From contig NZ_CP083757.1 in NCBI RefSeq assembly GCF_020149935.1, positions 4,365,501 to 4,429,500 of the forward strand: a stretch of 64,000 bases of DNA, read 5' to 3'. The notes beneath the pieces were generated by a model that saw only the letters and a program-made list of their open reading frames with translations, made no database searches and was not told where the DNA came from. Positions 51,386-59,934 of the stretch are shown in pieces; positions within the stretch are counted from its first letter, which is position 1; every line of letters begins with the position of its first letter. The DNA comes from Marinilongibacter aquaticus (lineage in GTDB: Bacteria > Bacteroidota > Bacteroidia > Cytophagales > Spirosomataceae). A program made the position numbers and the translations under genes.

Positions 51386-52681
51386 TTAGTCAATTCTTGG
51401 CTTGATAAACCAAGGGCTCAACAGGCTGGTACTGATCGAGAAACGCAAATAATTCTCTTGAACCAGATTGTTGGCTGTGGTGCCGCGTCGGCCAATACCG
51501 AAACCGAAATTCATGTAACTTGGATTTCGGAAACCCATAGGGATAGAAAAGCCAAAAGTGACGCGGTTGTCGGTAATATGCGTATTGTTTATCATGTACG
51601 GGGTTTTCCCGGCCATAAAGCCTACACGATAAAAGACTTGATTGTAATATTTTGTAGAAGAGGAGTTGGGCAAATATTCAATTCCGAAATGTATACTTTC
51701 CGAATTGGTGAAAATGTTTTTGCTCTGTACATCCAAATTCGGCTGGTTTTTCCAACGGGTGGTATGGTAATCCAAGGCGAAAATCCAGTGGAATGGACTT
51801 TCTAAGCTGATTCCCACAGTGTATTGTGGAGCAATGCCCGATTTGAATGTTCTTCTGCTCAAGGTATCTGGTTTTTCTGTAGGGAATGCTCCCTGTCCAT
51901 AATCGCCGTAGGCCGCAGAGGTTTTCAGTTCGTTTACAGTCAAATTAGAGCCCAATTCATAAGCTCCACCAATATTGGCTTGCCATTTTTGATTGATCTT
52001 GTATTGATAGGCCAGACCCAATTTCATGCCAAAGCCCTTGGCATCGTATCTCGTGTTCACCCGCAATTGATTGGTGACATCGTTGAACAAATAATTGGTG
52101 CTGTCTTTGCGAATGGAGCCGAAATTGTAGTTTCCTTCAACACCCACATAGAGTGATTTGAAAAAACGAAAGGAGTTGGCATACGATATACGGGCAATTC
52201 CACCTTTATTCAAATTTTCGTGCGTAACCGTTTCATCTACAGAACCCACGATGGGCTCGGTGTATTTTGTTTCGTAGTCGACGGTGCTGTAGGGCGAAAG
52301 TACAAGCCCCATGGCCCAGTTGGCTGTAACGGGAGCCGTAAGCGACAAATGGTTGATGTTGAAACCAAACTCTTGTCTGGCCTGATTCTCCTTTGTAATG
52401 GTTCTCGAATTGCCCCGGAAACCCACATTGAAAGAGACGTATTTTAAGCCTGAAGCAACCCTGTTTTTCACCAAGAGGGCAGGGTTTATGCGGTTTACAT
52501 AAAAAGCATTGGAGAATGAAGCTCCTGTACCGCCCATCATAAATTGTGACGAAGAAGACTGTTCGTCGAGCTCACCGATTCCATAAACAGAAAAGGGAGT
52601 ATCTCCTTGCCCTTGGGCAACCGCATTGATTATCGGGATGGATAGAAACAGACTAAAGAGTAAAGCTTTTATTTTCAACAT
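51386..52681 (-). CDS. Outer-membrane beta-barrel protein, unknown substrate
   Basis: A 431-residue exported protein (signal to about residue 24) with barrel features: alternating aromatic strands, repeated glycine/asparagine turns and a pattern like FadL/OMPP1-type channels (TPFSVYGIGELDEQSSSSQFMMGGTGASFSNAFYVNRINPALLVKN at the start). The final strand lacks a canonical Phe. It is located between coaX and lptC, so a link to envelope assembly is possible but not shown. Its start codon overlaps coaX by 29 bp. Confidence 0.75.
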   Translation of the reverse strand: MLKIKALLFSLFLSIPIINAVAQGQGDTPFSVYGIGELDEQSSSSQFMMGGTGASFSNAFYVNRINPALLVKNRVASGLKYVSFNVGFRGNSRTITKENQARQEFGFNINHLSLTAPVTANWAMGLVLSPYSTVDYETKYTEPIVGSVDETVTHENLNKGGIARISYANSFRFFKSLYVGVEGNYNFGSIRKDSTNYLFNDVTNQLRVNTRYDAKGFGMKLGLAYQYKINQKWQANIGGAYELGSNLTVNELKTSAAYGDYGQGAFPTEKPDTLSRRTFKSGIAPQYTVGISLESPFHWIFALDYHTTRWKNQPNLDVQSKNIFTNSESIHFGIEYLPNSSSTKYYNQVFYRVGFMAGKTPYMINNTHITDNRVTFGFSIPMGFRNPSYMNFGFGIGRRGTTANNLVQENYLRFSISTSLLSPWFIKPRID

Positions 52682-53384
52682 TATGAATTAAAATTCGGTA
52701 CAATCCGAAATGAACTAAATTTTGAGTCGCAAATGTCGGATAATTAATCTGACTTTCAAAAAAATCGGCATCTCCTCCCGTGAGCAAGATTTTCAACTCG
52801 CCTTGCTTTTCATAGCGGGCAATAATCCCGTTTATTTCAGCAATTATGCCGTTCACCACGCCGCTTCTGATGCAAGTCTCGGTACTGGTGCCCACGAGTT
52901 CAGGAATTTCTTCTGCCTGTATCAACGGTAGTTTCTGCGTGAAAGTGTGCAATGCCCGAAACCGCATTTGCATGCCCGGCGAGATAATTCCTCCTTTAAA
53001 AGTGGCCTGTTTGTCTATGTAATCGTATTTGATTGCCGTGCCAAGGTCGATTATCAAGCAGTTTTCATTGGGGAAGAAAGCCAAGGTGCCAATGGCCGCT
53101 GCAAGCCTGTCCATGCCCAAAGTATGGGGTGTAGCATAGGCATTTTGAATTGGAAGGTCGGTTTCGGCTTGAAGAATGAGCGTATTGGGAATGGGCTCGA
53201 ACAAAGCCTCGAGGTCTTCTTTTGCATGGGCTACGGAGCAAATACAATGGGCATCGGCATTAACTTTTTTTATGAAATTTAACACTTCTTCGGCATCGCC
53301 TTTGAAGTTTTCAAGCAGCTTGCCATGCTCGAAAACGGCTAATTTTCCACTTGAGTTGCCAAAATCTATCGTGACGATTTTCAT
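52653..53384 (-). CDS. coaX: Type III pantothenate kinase
   Basis: A 243-residue ASKHA-fold kinase, the first step of coenzyme A synthesis. IVTIDFGNSSGKLAVFE carries the catalytic Asp; LGMDRLAAAIG and CLIIDLGTAIKYDYID are the other signature blocks, and PGMQMRFRALHTFTQKLPLI matches the pantothenate region. It is slightly shorter than E. coli-type enzymes (type I/II unrelated). It overlaps the downstream barrel gene by 29 bp. Confidence 0.93.
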   Translation of the reverse strand: MKIVTIDFGNSSGKLAVFEHGKLLENFKGDAEEVLNFIKKVNADAHCICSVAHAKEDLEALFEPIPNTLILQAETDLPIQNAYATPHTLGMDRLAAAIGTLAFFPNENCLIIDLGTAIKYDYIDKQATFKGGIISPGMQMRFRALHTFTQKLPLIQAEEIPELVGTSTETCIRSGVVNGIIAEINGIIARYEKQGELKILLTGGDADFFESQINYPTFATQNLVHFGLYRILIHNVENKSFTL

Positions 53385-53516
53385 TGCAATTTATCCGCTA
53401 CACTGTGTTTTTGATGTGCGGCGAATATACATATTTATGAATGGAGTCTTGTGTAAAGAAACAGGAGAATTGGTCGCTGGATTTTTTGGGATTTCCAAAC
53501 TGAGTCGGGAAAAAGC

Positions 53517-53553
53517 AAAAGGCACGTGAAAATCATTTTCACGTGCCTTTTGA
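53517..53553. terminator. Long symmetric terminator beside the MFS gene
   Basis: GGCACGTGAAAAT and ATTTTCACGTGCC form a 13-bp stem flanked by four A and four T. It ends the MFS transcript (minus strand). Confidence 0.8.
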
Positions 53554-53572
53554 AAGAAATCTTTATTTGCGA

Positions 53573-54808
53573 TTAATGAGCCGCTGCCTCTGGATCTTTC
53601 TTGCCTTTTTGCCAGAAAAACAAAATCGTGAAAAGCACGATCAAAATGAGCGGGAAGGTCGTCATGGTAGACAGGGTAGCTTGCCCAGCAGCCAATTCCA
53701 ATTCGGTACCTGTAAGGCCTTCTGCCGATTTCGCGGCGAGATCGTTGTCTACCCAGCGGCCGATAAAGGGTTGGAAAATCGCCGTAGAGAACATACCTAC
53801 ACCACCGATAATGGATAGGCCCAGAGCTCCACTCAATGGCACTTTGCTTGCGGTGATTCCGATCATGGTTGGCCAGAAAAGGGCCACACCCATAGCGAAA
53901 ACGATGGCCGCGGCGTAAGTCATCGAACCTGTTTGTGTACTGAAAAGGTAAATGCCAATACTGGCCAACACGGCACCAGAAAGCAAAACACCTGTTTGTC
54001 CAAGAGCTTTCGTAATCGGGCCACCAACAAAACGGGTTACGGCCATTAGTCCGGTTACCAAAGCCAAGATCAATGTGGGCTTAGCACCAGAGCTTTCCAT
54101 GATCAAGCCTGTCCATTTTTGAGGACCAAATTCGGTGATCGCGGTAAGAGCCATGCAAACGAAAATGAAAACATAAATAAGGCTGAACATGGCCTTGAGG
54201 TTTTCTCCCAATGCTCCAGACTCTTCGATTTTTGATTTCGGAAAAGCTTGTCCGTAAAACAAGTAGAAATAGATTACAGCAGGAATAGGAATCAACCAAA
54301 ACTGGCTTTGCCAAGATAGACCCATATTGGTCATGAATTCCGACAGCAAAGAACCCACCACTATGCCACCAGGAAACCACATGTGGAATCTGTTCAACAT
54401 TTTGTTTCGCTGATCACCTTGATAAGTATCGGCAATCATCGGGTTACAGGCGGCCTCGGTACAACCGCATCCAATACCTAGCAAAAGGTTTGAGATCAAG
54501 AGAATGGCATAGCTCGAAGGCGATGCATTATAAATAGCGAACAAGGTCAAGGCAGCACCAAGAAAATGCGAGATGAACGCGATTTTCATGATCTTTTTTG
54601 GGCCAATCGAATTGTAGATCAAGCCACCGATAATCATTGAAATAGGGAAACCCAAGAACCACAAGGAGTTGATGAATCCGAGCTTTTCTCCAGAAAAGTC
54701 GAGGTCCATACCTAAGTTCTTTAATGTGGCCGCACTAATACTAAAAGAAAAGGCTGTGGTGATTAGGGCGAAACAACTGCCCAGAAAGAGTCGTTTATCG
54801 TTTACCAT
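53573..54808 (-). CDS. MFS transporter, sugar or polyol type
   Basis: A 411-residue 12-helix transporter. Family features include WFLGFPISMIIGGLIYNSIGPKKIMKIAF (motif A between helices 2 and 3) and an acidic/small-residue-rich C-terminal half with a GxxxG-like GVGMFSTAIFQPFIGRWVDN block, resembling sugar or nucleoside:H+ symporters (FucP-like). It is divergent from two dehydrogenases and a TIM-barrel epimerase, so it most likely imports their substrate. A 281-bp gap without clear features separates the divergent starts. Confidence 0.88.
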   Translation of the reverse strand: MVNDKRLFLGSCFALITTAFSFSISAATLKNLGMDLDFSGEKLGFINSLWFLGFPISMIIGGLIYNSIGPKKIMKIAFISHFLGAALTLFAIYNASPSSYAILLISNLLLGIGCGCTEAACNPMIADTYQGDQRNKMLNRFHMWFPGGIVVGSLLSEFMTNMGLSWQSQFWLIPIPAVIYFYLFYGQAFPKSKIEESGALGENLKAMFSLIYVFIFVCMALTAITEFGPQKWTGLIMESSGAKPTLILALVTGLMAVTRFVGGPITKALGQTGVLLSGAVLASIGIYLFSTQTGSMTYAAAIVFAMGVALFWPTMIGITASKVPLSGALGLSIIGGVGMFSTAIFQPFIGRWVDNDLAAKSAEGLTGTELELAAGQATLSTMTTFPLILIVLFTILFFWQKGKKDPEAAAH

Positions 54809-55089
54809 AGGGATTGAGATAAGGGTTTAAAAGTTTTCGGGGGTAAATATATAGTATTTCTACAGTGTAAAAAAGGAAAAGATTTGGCGATAGTCAGGAA
54901 AAGTACAAAAAAATCTTCGATTTGAATGGTTGTCAATCTTTTGCATTTTCGCCCCTGTTTTATTCTTGCATAGGAGCAGGCTTCTCATTAACTTCAAGCC
55001 CCAATAATGATTACAACCGCTATGTCAGTCCAGATTTAAAGGTAAATCCAACAGAATAAGACGATTGGCATAGACTAACCTTGTTAAGC

Positions 55090-56298
55090 ATGAAAAGAAA
55101 ATTGAGAATGGGCATGATAGGAGGCTCGCTTGAGGCTTTTATTGGTGCCGTACACCGCAGAGGTGCAGCTCTTGATGGCGAAATTGAATTGGTTTGCGGG
55201 GCTTTTAGCTCAAACCCTGAAAAATCGAAGGCTACCGGAGAGGCCTTATATCTTGCTCCGGAAAGAACCTACGGCTCGTATGAAGAAATGATACTGAAGG
55301 AAAAGGAACTTCCCGATGGAGAGCGTATGGATTTTGTGTCTATCGTGGTGCCCAATCATGTGCATTTTCCGGCGGCAAAATTTGCTTTGGAAAATGGTTT
55401 TCCTGTGATCATGGATAAGCCGCTCACTTTGACTTACGACGAAGCCCTGGAGCTCAAGAAGATTGTGGAAAAGGCGGGATTGCCGTTTGCCTTGACACAC
55501 AATTATACGGGCTATCCTATGGTGAAAGAGGCCAAGCAATTGGTGAAAACAGGTGTGATTGGCGATATCCGTAAAGTGATTGTTGAATATCCGCAAGGCT
55601 GGTTGTATCACTTGGTGGAAGGCACGGGGAACAAGCAGGCCGAATGGCGGACGGATCCCGAACGTTGCGGGGCTGCCGGTGGTGTGGGTGATATTGGAAC
55701 GCATGCCGAAAATTTGGCCGAATACATTACGGGTTTGAAAATTACTGAGCTCTGTGCCGATTTGACGATTTTCGTGGAAGGCAGGCTATTGGATGACGAT
55801 GCCAATATTTTACTGCGTTTCGACAATGGAGCCAAAGGTATTTTGCAAAACAGTCAAATTGCTCATGGCGAAGAAAACGATTTGAATATCCGCATTTACG
55901 GTTCAAAGGGCGGTTTGAAGTGGCGTCAAATGGAGCCCAATACGTTGGAGTTGACCAACCAAGATACGGGATCGCGAATTATACGTACGGGAGTGGGGTC
56001 ACTTTCAGAGCACGCTCAGGCACATACGCGTCAACCGGCGGGCCATCCAGAAGGTTATATTGAGACATTCGCCAATATCTACCGCAACTATGCCTATGCC
56101 CTGAGGGCCTTTTTTGGCGAAGATGCCAGCAAAGCCACCACGGGAGGTTTGGATAATGCGAAAGCCAGCGGAAGCTACAATCCGGAAATTTATGATTTTC
56201 CCGGTGTAGACGATGGTGTGAGAGGAATGGCCTTTATCAGAACCGTGGTGAAGTCGGCAAATGATGACCAAACCAAATGGACCAAATTTGAAATCTAA
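55090..56298 (+). CDS. Gfo/Idh/MocA oxidoreductase with variant motifs
   Basis: A 402-residue NAD(P)-dependent dehydrogenase of the Gfo/Idh/MocA family. The nucleotide-binding loop reads MGMIGGSLEAFIGAVHRRGAA, a variant of GxGxxG with Leu-Glu in place of the last glycine area, and the usual EKP is DKP (IMDKPLTLTYDEAL). A possible catalytic His lies in IGTHAENLAEYI. These changes are known in inositol/3-keto-sugar type members and do not mean loss of activity. ATG 55090 is used; the in-frame TTG at 55081 would add three residues. It is followed by a second dehydrogenase. Confidence 0.87.
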   Translation: MKRKLRMGMIGGSLEAFIGAVHRRGAALDGEIELVCGAFSSNPEKSKATGEALYLAPERTYGSYEEMILKEKELPDGERMDFVSIVVPNHVHFPAAKFALENGFPVIMDKPLTLTYDEALELKKIVEKAGLPFALTHNYTGYPMVKEAKQLVKTGVIGDIRKVIVEYPQGWLYHLVEGTGNKQAEWRTDPERCGAAGGVGDIGTHAENLAEYITGLKITELCADLTIFVEGRLLDDDANILLRFDNGAKGILQNSQIAHGEENDLNIRIYGSKGGLKWRQMEPNTLELTNQDTGSRIIRTGVGSLSEHAQAHTRQPAGHPEGYIETFANIYRNYAYALRAFFGEDASKATTGGLDNAKASGSYNPEIYDFPGVDDGVRGMAFIRTVVKSANDDQTKWTKFEI

Positions 56299-56324
56299 CA
56301 AAGCATAAAGTAAAAACGTTAAAT

Positions 56325-57470
56325 ATGTCAAAAATTAAAGTAGGTGTGGTGGGTACTGGCTTTATCGGGCCAGCCCATATTGAAGCACTCAGAAGGCTGC
56401 CCAATGTAGAGGTAGTGGCATTGTGTGAAGTGACTGAGGAGTTGGCCAAAGAAAAAGCTGCTCAATTGGGTATTCCGGTGGGCTGTACTTTCGATGACCT
56501 ATTGAAAATGGAAGAAGTGCAGTGTGTGCACATTTGCACGCCAAACTTTCTGCACTATTCGCAGTCCAAAGCCGCTTTGGAAGCTGGAAAACACGTTGTG
56601 TGCGAAAAGCCCCTTGCGAAAGATTTGGACGAGGCCGAAGATTTGGTGAAAATCGCCAAAGAAAAGGGCTTGGTAAATGCCGTGCATTTCAACCTTAGAT
56701 ATTACCCAATGGTACGCCAAATGAAAGTGATGCGTGAAAAGGGTGAACTTGGTGATGTGTTTTCCATTATCGGCTCTTATTTGCAAGATTGGTTGTTTTT
56801 CGATACCGATTACAACTGGAGATTGGAGCCCGACAAATCGGGTGATTCGAGAGCCATTGCCGACATCGGTTCGCATTTGATGGATATCATTGAATATGTT
56901 ACTGGCCTAAAAACGGTAGAGCTTTTGGCCGATTTTAATACGGTACACCCTATACGCAAAAAGCCTAAGAAGAGAATCGAAACATATTCTGAAACGGTAT
57001 TGGGGCCAGATGATTACGAAGATGTGCCAATCAATACCGAAGATCATGCCAATGTATTGTTGCGTTTCGACAATGGAAACAAAGGCTCTATCACCGTTTC
57101 ACAAGTGTCTGCTGGACGTAAAAACCAGTTGAAAGTAGAAATTTCTGGTTCGAAGAAAACATTTGCATTCAATTCTGAAAGTCCAAATGAAATGTGGATT
57201 GGTTATCGAGAACAGCCGAATCAGGTGTTGATGAAAGATCCTTCGCTTGTGGACAAAGACGTGCAAAGTGTGGTTTCGTTCCCTGGCGGGCACAATGAAG
57301 GTTTTCCAGACACGTCGAAGCAGTTGTTCAAAGAAGTGTATGCTGCTGTGGCAGAAGGGAAGCAGCCTGAAAATCCGACGTTCCCCACTTTTGCAGACGG
57401 CTACCGCGAATTGATCGTGGCCGAGCGGATATTGGAAAGTAACCGCGAGCAGAAATGGATTAAAGTGTAA
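56325..57470 (+). CDS. Gfo/Idh/MocA oxidoreductase
   Basis: A 381-residue dehydrogenase with the standard motif VGVVGTGFIGPAHIEAL and an intact EKP (HVVCEKPLAKDLDEAE), plus ADIGSHLMDIIEYV with the conserved Asp/His of the catalytic helix. It is 26 bp after the first copy and about 30% similar by eye, so the two are old paralogues with different substrates or opposite redox roles. Its stop codon is part of the direct repeat that flanks a small insertion. Confidence 0.9.
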   Translation: MSKIKVGVVGTGFIGPAHIEALRRLPNVEVVALCEVTEELAKEKAAQLGIPVGCTFDDLLKMEEVQCVHICTPNFLHYSQSKAALEAGKHVVCEKPLAKDLDEAEDLVKIAKEKGLVNAVHFNLRYYPMVRQMKVMREKGELGDVFSIIGSYLQDWLFFDTDYNWRLEPDKSGDSRAIADIGSHLMDIIEYVTGLKTVELLADFNTVHPIRKKPKKRIETYSETVLGPDDYEDVPINTEDHANVLLRFDNGNKGSITVSQVSAGRKNQLKVEISGSKKTFAFNSESPNEMWIGYREQPNQVLMKDPSLVDKDVQSVVSFPGGHNEGFPDTSKQLFKEVYAAVAEGKQPENPTFPTFADGYRELIVAERILESNREQKWIKV

Positions 57471-57575
57471 AACCTATTCTGTGAAGGCCGAAAATCAGTG
57501 GTTAGCCCGAAGCTTGTTTCGTACGGCACGGTACATCTGCACTGCTTTTTGGCCTTCAATATTTTAAAACCTATT
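57468..57575. repeat. Small inverted-repeat element flanked by 11-bp direct repeats
   Basis: TAAAACCTATT occurs at 57468-57478 and again at 57565-57575. Between them, 86 bp carry an 8-bp inverted repeat (TGAAGGCC 57482-57489, GGCCTTCA 57551-57558) and inside it CAGTG/CACTG (57496-57500, 57540-57544), a 5-bp hairpin (57508-57521) and GTAC/GTAC (57521-57534). The direct repeat looks like a target-site duplication, but the inverted repeats are not flush with it (3 and 6 bp away). It resembles a MITE or a folded RNA. Confidence 0.4.
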
Positions 57576-57600
57576 GTTCAACTAAAAGAGAATATTTGAT

Positions 57601-58653
57601 ATGAAAACGATAAAAGGGCCAGCGGTATTCCTTGCTCAATTTTTGGGCGATGAAGCTCCTTTCAATTCTTTGGATGGGCTAGCCGATTACATGGCCGGAA
57701 AAGGTTACAAAGGTGTGCAGTTGCCTACCTGGGACCCACGGGTGATTGATTTGAAAAAGGCTGCGGAGTCAAAAACATATTGTGATGAACTGGCGGGCAG
57801 TCTAAAAGAAAAAGGTTTAGAAATAACCGAATTGAGCACCCACCTGCAAGGTCAGTTGGTTGCTTCGCATCCGGCCTACAATACCATGTACGATGCGTTT
57901 GCTCCGGCAGAGGTGCACAATGACGAGCCCGCCCGAAGAGCTTGGGCTATCGAGCAATGTAAACTTGCGGCGAAAGCTTCTCGGAATTTGGGGTTGAACT
58001 CGCATGTGGGCTTTTCTGGAGCTTTGGCTTGGCCATTTTTGTATCCGTGGCCGCAGCGTCCCGCAGGTTTGATCGATACGGCCTTTACCGAGTTGGCCAA
58101 TCGCTGGAAGCCTATTTTGGATGTGTACGACGAGAATGGAGTAGACTATTGCTACGAATTGCATCCGGGCGAAGATTTGTATGACGGTACAACCTTCGAA
58201 TTGTTCTTGGAAAAATTGAATGGCCATTCCCGTGCCAATATCAATTACGATCCTTCTCATTTCGTTTTACAGGCTTTGGATTATGTGCAGTTCATCGATT
58301 TTTATCATGAGCGTATTCGTGCTTTCCATGTGAAAGATGCGGAGTTCAATCCTACTGGAAAACAAGGCGTGTATTCGGGCTATGCCAATTGGGCAGACCG
58401 TGCAGGTCGTTTCCGTTCACTGGGTGATGGCCAAGTTGATTTTTCCACAATTTTCAGTAAGCTTTCGCAATACGATTACGACGGTTGGGCCGTATTGGAA
58501 TGGGAGTGCTGCATCAAAGATTCTGACCAAGGGGCGTCTGAAGGGGCTCCATTCATCGAAGGGCACATCATTGAAGTGGTGAAAAGGGCATTCGACGATT
58601 TTGCAGCTACAGGAGCCGACGAGAGTGTAAATAGAAAAGTATTGGGTTTGTAA
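57601..58653 (+). CDS. Sugar phosphate isomerase/epimerase-type TIM barrel
   Basis: A 350-residue protein of the xylose-isomerase-like TIM barrel family (AP endonuclease 2 superfamily). CYELHPGEDL, INYDPSHFVLQALDYVQFID, RAFHVKDAEFNPTG and WAVLEWECCIKD contain the Glu/Asp/His residues that bind the metal and substrate. Relatives epimerise keto-sugars or act on 3-keto-sugars and cyclitols such as inositol. It follows two dehydrogenases in the same direction; the insertion element and a 130-bp gap lie between. Confidence 0.88.
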   Translation: MKTIKGPAVFLAQFLGDEAPFNSLDGLADYMAGKGYKGVQLPTWDPRVIDLKKAAESKTYCDELAGSLKEKGLEITELSTHLQGQLVASHPAYNTMYDAFAPAEVHNDEPARRAWAIEQCKLAAKASRNLGLNSHVGFSGALAWPFLYPWPQRPAGLIDTAFTELANRWKPILDVYDENGVDYCYELHPGEDLYDGTTFELFLEKLNGHSRANINYDPSHFVLQALDYVQFIDFYHERIRAFHVKDAEFNPTGKQGVYSGYANWADRAGRFRSLGDGQVDFSTIFSKLSQYDYDGWAVLEWECCIKDSDQGASEGAPFIEGHIIEVVKRAFDDFAATGADESVNRKVLGL

Positions 58654-59123
58654 AAAAAAATTTTCTTTCAGAATTTAATTTGGTAGAGAAAGAATAATTT
58701 GTTACGCGAAAAAGCATCTGCATGAACAGATGCTTTTTTGTTTTTTTTCAATGAAAAGTTTGAATTTTAGTATAATTCGACGGGACTTCGAATTTTGGAG
58801 ATCACAAAATAAAAGGTGATATTTGTATTGTAATATTAAAGAAAATTCTGCGACAGGCTAAAATTTATAATCGAATCAGAATTATATTTTGATTCGTAAA
58901 TAAAAAAGGCACGCTCATTTGGGCGAAAAGCCAAAAGCCTTCAAAGATAAATTGAGATTTGGCGAGAATAGGATTGTTTGTGATATTTTATGTTTTTATT
59001 GCATTATATCCTATATAAAGAAAACAAGATAAAAATTGGATATTTCTATTTAGCTGAATTGAAAATATTTTCTTTAGTTTTAAATGCAGTATAAAATTCT
59101 TAAAAAATTAAATTTTTAAAGCG
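58654..59123. other. 470-bp gap upstream of the P-II gene, with a dyad
   Basis: AT-rich, no coding frame. It holds the terminator at 58709 and a perfect inverted repeat CGAATCA/TGATTCG (58872-58878, 58890-58896; 11-bp loop), a possible operator. No clear TTTG/TAnnTTTG pair was found; TAGTTTTA (59075-59082) is a weak -7 candidate. No sigma-54 -24/-12 site is visible. Confidence 0.5.
58709..58742 (+). terminator. Terminator of the sugar gene cluster
   Basis: AAAAGCATCTG and CAGATGCTTTT form an 11-bp stem around CATGAA, followed by T. Confidence 0.88.
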
Positions 59124-59462
59124 ATGAAAAAAATTGAAGCCATTATTCGTAAGTCTAAGTTTTCAGAAGTGCGTGATGCTTTGCATGCGGTAGAGGTGAA
59201 TTTCTTTAGTTACTGGGATGTAACCGGTGTAGGTAACGAAAAAGAAGGACATGTGTACCGTACGATCAGTTATAGCACAACCGATATCCAAAGACGTTGC
59301 GTGTCGATTGTGGTTTCTGATCCCTTTCTGGAAAGAACCGTTGAAGCCATTTTGAAGGCGGCCTATACTGGAAATGTTGGAGATGGAAAAATTTTCGTTT
59401 CTGATGTGATTGAAACTTATCGAATTAGAACAAAAGAACAAGGAAGTCCTGCTTTGAACTAA
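59124..59462 (+). CDS. P-II family nitrogen regulatory protein
   Basis: A 112-residue P-II signal protein (GlnB/GlnK family) that senses ATP/ADP and 2-oxoglutarate. The B-loop TGNVGDGKIFV and the IRT tail are intact. Aligned to E. coli GlnB, the T-loop (GNEKEGHVYRTISYSTTD) is one residue shorter, and position 39, the Gln that ligands the Mg-ATP-2-oxoglutarate site, is Glu. The Tyr of the modification site (YRTISY) is kept. It is alone in its transcript (terminator at 59482) but 472 bp from an Amt ammonium channel gene, the usual GlnK partner. Confidence 0.9.
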   Translation: MKKIEAIIRKSKFSEVRDALHAVEVNFFSYWDVTGVGNEKEGHVYRTISYSTTDIQRRCVSIVVSDPFLERTVEAILKAAYTGNVGDGKIFVSDVIETYRIRTKEQGSPALN

Positions 59463-59481
59463 GCAGAAATTTTGCGGGAGA

Positions 59482-59516
59482 GGCCGGATGCGAGAGCATC
59501 CGGCCTTTTTGTTTTT
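59482..59516 (+). terminator. Terminator of the P-II gene
   Basis: GGCCGGATGC and GCATCCGGCC make a 10-bp GC-rich stem with a GAGA loop, followed by T-rich sequence. Confidence 0.92.
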
Positions 59517-59760
59517 AGGGCCTTTTGCTTGGTTTCAGAATAATATATGGAAAAGCGAGCTTTGGTTAGAATGATTATGTTTAATCGTGGCAGAATATTT
59601 TAATAGAAAAGAAGTATAAAATAAAATATTATACCGTTTGTGGTATTTATATACTCCAAACTGGAGGGGTGAGGGCTATATTTTGATTGATTATTTGAAT
59701 AGTGCAAAAAAATATATAAGAAATAATATTCTAATATTTAACAAAAAATTAAAAGAAAAT

Positions 59761-59791
59761 TTTGTTGTCTATTTTTATTGCCATATAATTG
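59761..59791 (+). promoter_or_regulatory. Predicted amt promoter in a 472-bp leader region
   Basis: TTTG (59761-59764), a 19-bp spacer and TATAATTG (59784-59791; one mismatch) fit the consensus. The leader would be about 135 nt. The rest of the gap 59463-59934 contains the P-II terminator and a 5-bp CTCCA/TGGAG hairpin (59654-59666), nothing else. Confidence 0.5.
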
Positions 59792-59934
59792 CACAATGAT
59801 CTTTGAAGGTCGGAAGCTTTGATGAAGGTATTCAGTGCTTGATCCAAACTTCTGATAAGCAAAGCCCGCACCGAAGAGATCGAATTGGTATTAAAAGGAA
59901 GTGTATCTAAAAAAATTAAACTTATCTAACAGTT

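Noticed and set aside
57482-57558. A tRNA gene (75-nt folded element with paired ends)
   Set aside because: The acceptor-like stem is present but there is no T-loop GTTCGA-type sequence, no anticodon arm at the right place and no CCA-compatible end; the flanking direct repeats point to an insertion.
58711-58739. Palindromic hairpins of the intergenic gaps as CRISPR repeats
   Set aside because: Each is single-copy and followed by a T-run; they are terminators, and no regularly spaced repeats exist in the window.
59520-59934. A sigma-54 promoter for amt
   Set aside because: No GG-N10-GC pair with TGGC/TTGC context was found; the TTTG-N19-TATAATTG pair explains the start better.
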